64,000 nucleotides of DNA, from contig CAYRAV010000005.1 in assembly GCA_964422365.1 (NCBI GenBank), positions 1 to 64,000 of the forward strand, in the 5' to 3' direction. How positions within the stretch are numbered: position 1 is the first letter of the stretch; each line of letters opens with the position of its first letter. The notes under the pieces are model-generated. The model made no database searches and had not been told where the DNA came from. It saw only the letters and a program-made list of their open reading frames with translations. A program made the position numbers and the translations under genes. The stretch is from CAYRAV01 sp964422365 (GTDB lineage: Bacteria > Bacillota > Clostridia > Lachnospirales > Lachnospiraceae). Positions 61,764-64,000 of the stretch are shown here, piece by piece.

Positions 61764-62879
61764 ATGGAAAAGAATTCAATAAGCACTTTTGAAGAAAAGT
61801 TAAAAGAACTTATGGCTTTTGCTAAAAAAAATAAAGGAGTCATTGAGGTAGAAAAAGTAAATGACTTCTTTAAAGAGTTAAACTTAGAGGTAAGCCAAAT
61901 CGATAAAATTTATGAATATTTAGAAGCAAATAACATTGCTGTATTAAACTTAACGGATGATGAAGGTCCTGATGATGATGCCATCTTGGAATTGGAGCAG
62001 GATGAAGAGGCTGCATTAACAGAAGACCTTTCTTCTCAAACTTCTATTATGTCTGATGACCCTGTGAAATTATATTTAAAAGAAATTGGAAGTTATCCTC
62101 TTCTTACCATTGAAGATGAAATCGAATTAGCCAAAAAAATTGAAAATGGTGATGAGAATGCCAAACAAACTCTGGCAGAATCTAACTTACGTCTTGTTGT
62201 CAGCATTGCCAAACGTTATGTGGGAAGAGGATTATCTTTCCTTGATTTGATTCAGGAAGGAAATCTCGGTCTTATTAAAGCTGTTGATAAATTTGATTAT
62301 ACAAAAGGTTACAAATTCAGTACTTATGCAACCTGGTGGATTCGTCAGGCAATTACCCGTTCTATTGCTGATCAGTCCAGAACCATTCGTATTCCAGTAC
62401 ATATGTCTGAAGTCATTAATAAAACTTATCGTGTATCCAGAAGTTTATTACAGGAATTAGGACGTGAACCGACAGAACAGGAACTGGCAGAAAAATTAGG
62501 ACTTCCTATTGAAAAAGTACGTGAAATCTTAAAGGTTTCTGCTGATCCGATTTCTTTGGACACTCCCATTGGCGAGGAAGATGACAGCCATTTAGGAGAT
62601 TTTATTAAAGATGATACCATTGTTGGACCAGAAGATGCTGCTGCATACTCTGTATTACAGGACCAGATTTCAAAATTATTAGACACCTTAACAGAACGTG
62701 AACAGCGTGTTCTTATTCTCCGTTTTGGCTTAAAAGATGGAAGAACCCGCACTTTAGAAGAAGTAGGAAAAGAATTCAATGTAACAAGAGAACGTATCCG
62801 TCAGATTGAGGCAAAAGCTTTACGGAAACTGCGTCATCCAAGCCGTGCCCGAATGTTAAAAGGATATGATTTAATATAG
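61764..62879 (+). CDS. rpoD: Primary RNA polymerase sigma factor
   Basis: 371 residues from the ATG at 61764; GGAGGG lies 6 nt before it. A short region 1 is followed by region 1.2/2 (DPVKLYLKEIGSYPLLTIEDEI), region 2.3-2.4 (DLIQEGNLGLIKAVDKFDYT, YATWWIRQAITRSIADQ), region 3 and region 4.2 (LEEVGKEFNVTRERIRQIEAKALRKLRHP). The last of these reads the -35 element. Group 1 sigma, consistent with the TTGACA/TATAAT-like promoters seen here. dnaG, often its neighbour, is absent in this window. A long palindromic terminator follows. Confidence 0.97.
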   Translation: MEKNSISTFEEKLKELMAFAKKNKGVIEVEKVNDFFKELNLEVSQIDKIYEYLEANNIAVLNLTDDEGPDDDAILELEQDEEAALTEDLSSQTSIMSDDPVKLYLKEIGSYPLLTIEDEIELAKKIENGDENAKQTLAESNLRLVVSIAKRYVGRGLSFLDLIQEGNLGLIKAVDKFDYTKGYKFSTYATWWIRQAITRSIADQSRTIRIPVHMSEVINKTYRVSRSLLQELGREPTEQELAEKLGLPIEKVREILKVSADPISLDTPIGEEDDSHLGDFIKDDTIVGPEDAAAYSVLQDQISKLLDTLTEREQRVLILRFGLKDGRTRTLEEVGKEFNVTRERIRQIEAKALRKLRHPSRARMLKGYDLI

Positions 62880-62946
62880 CAGATTGATACTATAAAATAT
62901 AATATGGATTTTTAATAATCTGCTATTTGCCCAAATAACCATAACC

Positions 62947-63008
62947 AAATACCCCGCACTTTACTGTGCAGACACCAAATTGTCTGCACAGCAAAGTGCG
63001 GGGTATTT
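62947..63008. terminator. 28-bp palindrome after rpoD
   Basis: Arms 62947-62974 and 62981-63008 (starting AAATACCCCGCACTTTACTG) match with one mismatch around a 6-nt loop. It lies between the convergent rpoD and SDR genes and probably terminates both. No long U-run follows. Confidence 0.75.
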
Positions 63009-63012
63009 GACA

Positions 63013-63063
63013 TAACAGTTCGGCCACGCAGAAACAATTGTATCCTGAATGGCTGACTGTTAC
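63013..63063. repeat. Short copy of the second repeat family
   Basis: TAACAGTTCGGCCA at the left and TGGCTGACTGTTA at the right are near-inverse ends of a 51-bp element, matching the ends of the copy at 8238-8430. No coding content. Confidence 0.45.
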
Positions 63064-63120
63064 TAAAACGCTGCTATTTCATTGAATTTTATGAATATAG
63101 TATCAGTCTGCTTTATATCT

Positions 63121-63906
63121 TTATATCTTTTTTTGTCCAACCACACCTTTTACAATCTTTCTTACTACTCTCCTTGGTGCTATCCTGACTGCTTCAACTG
63201 CTATCCGGTTTCTCCATCCATGCACAGCAATCACCTTTCCTTTCATTAAAGAGTGGTATGCATACTTTGCTACTTTTCCTGCACTTGCAGGCGGCTGGGA
63301 ATGAAATAATTTTGAATTTTCACAAGCTGCTGCTTTTTCAAATCCTGTACTGGTTGGTCCCGGACAGAGTGCTGTTACTGTTACCCCGCTTCCTTCTAAT
63401 TCCTCTGCAATTGCTTCTGAAAACGAAAGTACATATGCCTTTGTAGCAAAATAAACTGCCATCATAGGTCCTGGCTGAAATGCTGCTGTAGAAGCTACAT
63501 TTAATATTCTGCCATGTTCTCTTTCTATCATTCCATTCACAAACAACTTTGTCATATTCATCAGTGCAGTTACATTTAATGCAACCATATGGTTTAATTT
63601 CTCCCAGTCTGCTTCATGGAATAATGCAAAGTCTCCAAATCCTGCATTGTTAATCAAAATATCAATCTGTTTTTGTTTATCTGTAACTGCATCATAGATT
63701 TCCTTTGCTGCTTTTTCTTTTGTTAAATCTTTTGAAAGTACCATAACTTCAATCTTAAACTTTTTTTCAAAAGATTGTTTCATCTTTAGTAATCTTTTTT
63801 TATTTCTAGCTACTAAAACCAAATTATACTTTTTCCCTGCAAAAATCTTTGCTAACTCCAAACCTATTCCATTCGTAGCACCTGTAATTAAAACTGTTTC
63901 ATTCAT
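63121..63906 (-). CDS. SDR family oxidoreductase (DltE-like)
   Basis: 261 residues. LITGATNGIGLELAKIFA for NAD(P) binding, NNAGFGDFALFHEAD, Ser in NVASTAAFQPG, and the Tyr-Lys motif YFATKAYVLSF. After CPGPTSTGF comes a region with an alpha-helical lid and a basic, Arg/Val-rich C terminus (APRRVVRKIVKGVVGQKKI), as in the membrane-associated DltE-like SDRs. I start at the ATG at 63906 with GAGGGTAAC upstream, not 63924. Substrate unknown. It is transcribed convergently with rpoD. Confidence 0.9.
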   Translation of the reverse strand: MNETVLITGATNGIGLELAKIFAGKKYNLVLVARNKKRLLKMKQSFEKKFKIEVMVLSKDLTKEKAAKEIYDAVTDKQKQIDILINNAGFGDFALFHEADWEKLNHMVALNVTALMNMTKLFVNGMIEREHGRILNVASTAAFQPGPMMAVYFATKAYVLSFSEAIAEELEGSGVTVTALCPGPTSTGFEKAAACENSKLFHSQPPASAGKVAKYAYHSLMKGKVIAVHGWRNRIAVEAVRIAPRRVVRKIVKGVVGQKKI

Positions 63907-64000
63907 TGTGTTACCCTCTTTCACTTTTGCCTTATCAGATATAGTTTCCTCATTTTACAATCATATTATACACTACAATCCAGTCATTCCCCCTTTAAAG

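Overview
The window looks like chromosome of a low-GC Gram-positive anaerobe, most likely a gut Clostridia/Lachnospiraceae species. This is inferred from the AT-rich intergenic DNA, strong AGGAGG-type ribosome binding sites, TTG/GTG starts, gatCAB in place of a glutaminyl-tRNA synthetase route, a cobalamin cluster, several chemoreceptors and Cys-rich Clostridia-type proteins. Almost everything is on the minus strand. Only dinB, the carbamate kinase and rpoD read on the plus strand. No rRNA, tRNA, CRISPR array or prophage was seen.

Layout. 1-5.9 kb: late cobalamin synthesis (adenosyltransferase, cobT, cbiA/cobB, cobU, cobS and a second cobU-like gene cut by the window edge), with two small broken genes between them. 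6.4-19.3 kb: three methyl-accepting chemotaxis proteins, a siroheme nitrite/sulfite reductase-type protein, a MacB/FtsX-type ABC exporter with a companion membrane-anchored protein, and a secreted Amidase_6-type protein. 19.7-20.8 kb: a glycyl-radical-activase-like radical SAM protein with a Cys-rich partner. 20.9-26.2 kb: a decayed guanidine/urea-degradation cluster (DUF1989, carboxylase, allophanate hydrolase, PII/ABC transporter) under a LuxR-type regulator. 26.5-36.4 kb: a large hybrid histidine kinase, a subtilisin-like protease, DNA polymerase IV, an SDR enzyme, a flavodoxin and a LysR regulator. 36.8-41.4 kb: an operon of ABC ATPase, ABC-2 permease fused to a CPBP protease, a lipoprotein barnase and a barstar, next to a membrane-anchored XRE regulator. 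42.3-46.6 kb: carbamate kinase and gatCAB. 46.6-57 kb: two dynamin-like GTPases and a MoxR/DUF58/vWA/vWA/TPR (Bat-type) operon plus a membrane zinc-ribbon protein. 57-64 kb: class II aldolase, an Mrp ATPase fused to a NifX-like domain, a Big_2-type surface protein, the main sigma factor and an SDR enzyme.

A family of small non-coding elements is scattered through the window. They have ends TA-GAGCGTGTTTGAAAAT and its inverse, are 71-286 bp long, and are usually flanked by TA, as expected for Tc1/mariner (IS630)-derived MITEs. One copy sits inside another repeat. Three genes now end on a stop codon supplied by an element end. Long near-perfect palindromes (27-28 bp arms) lie at several gene 3' ends.

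The most notable points are the barnase-barstar/ABC-CPBP operon with its promoter and operator; the guanidine cluster, which shows a nonsense codon, two fusion deletions, a slippage-type 10-nt deletion and a further internal deletion; the TA-flanked MITE family acting as portable stop codons; a structured leader candidate before the cobalamin adenosyltransferase; and the dynamin pair beside the Bat-type operon.
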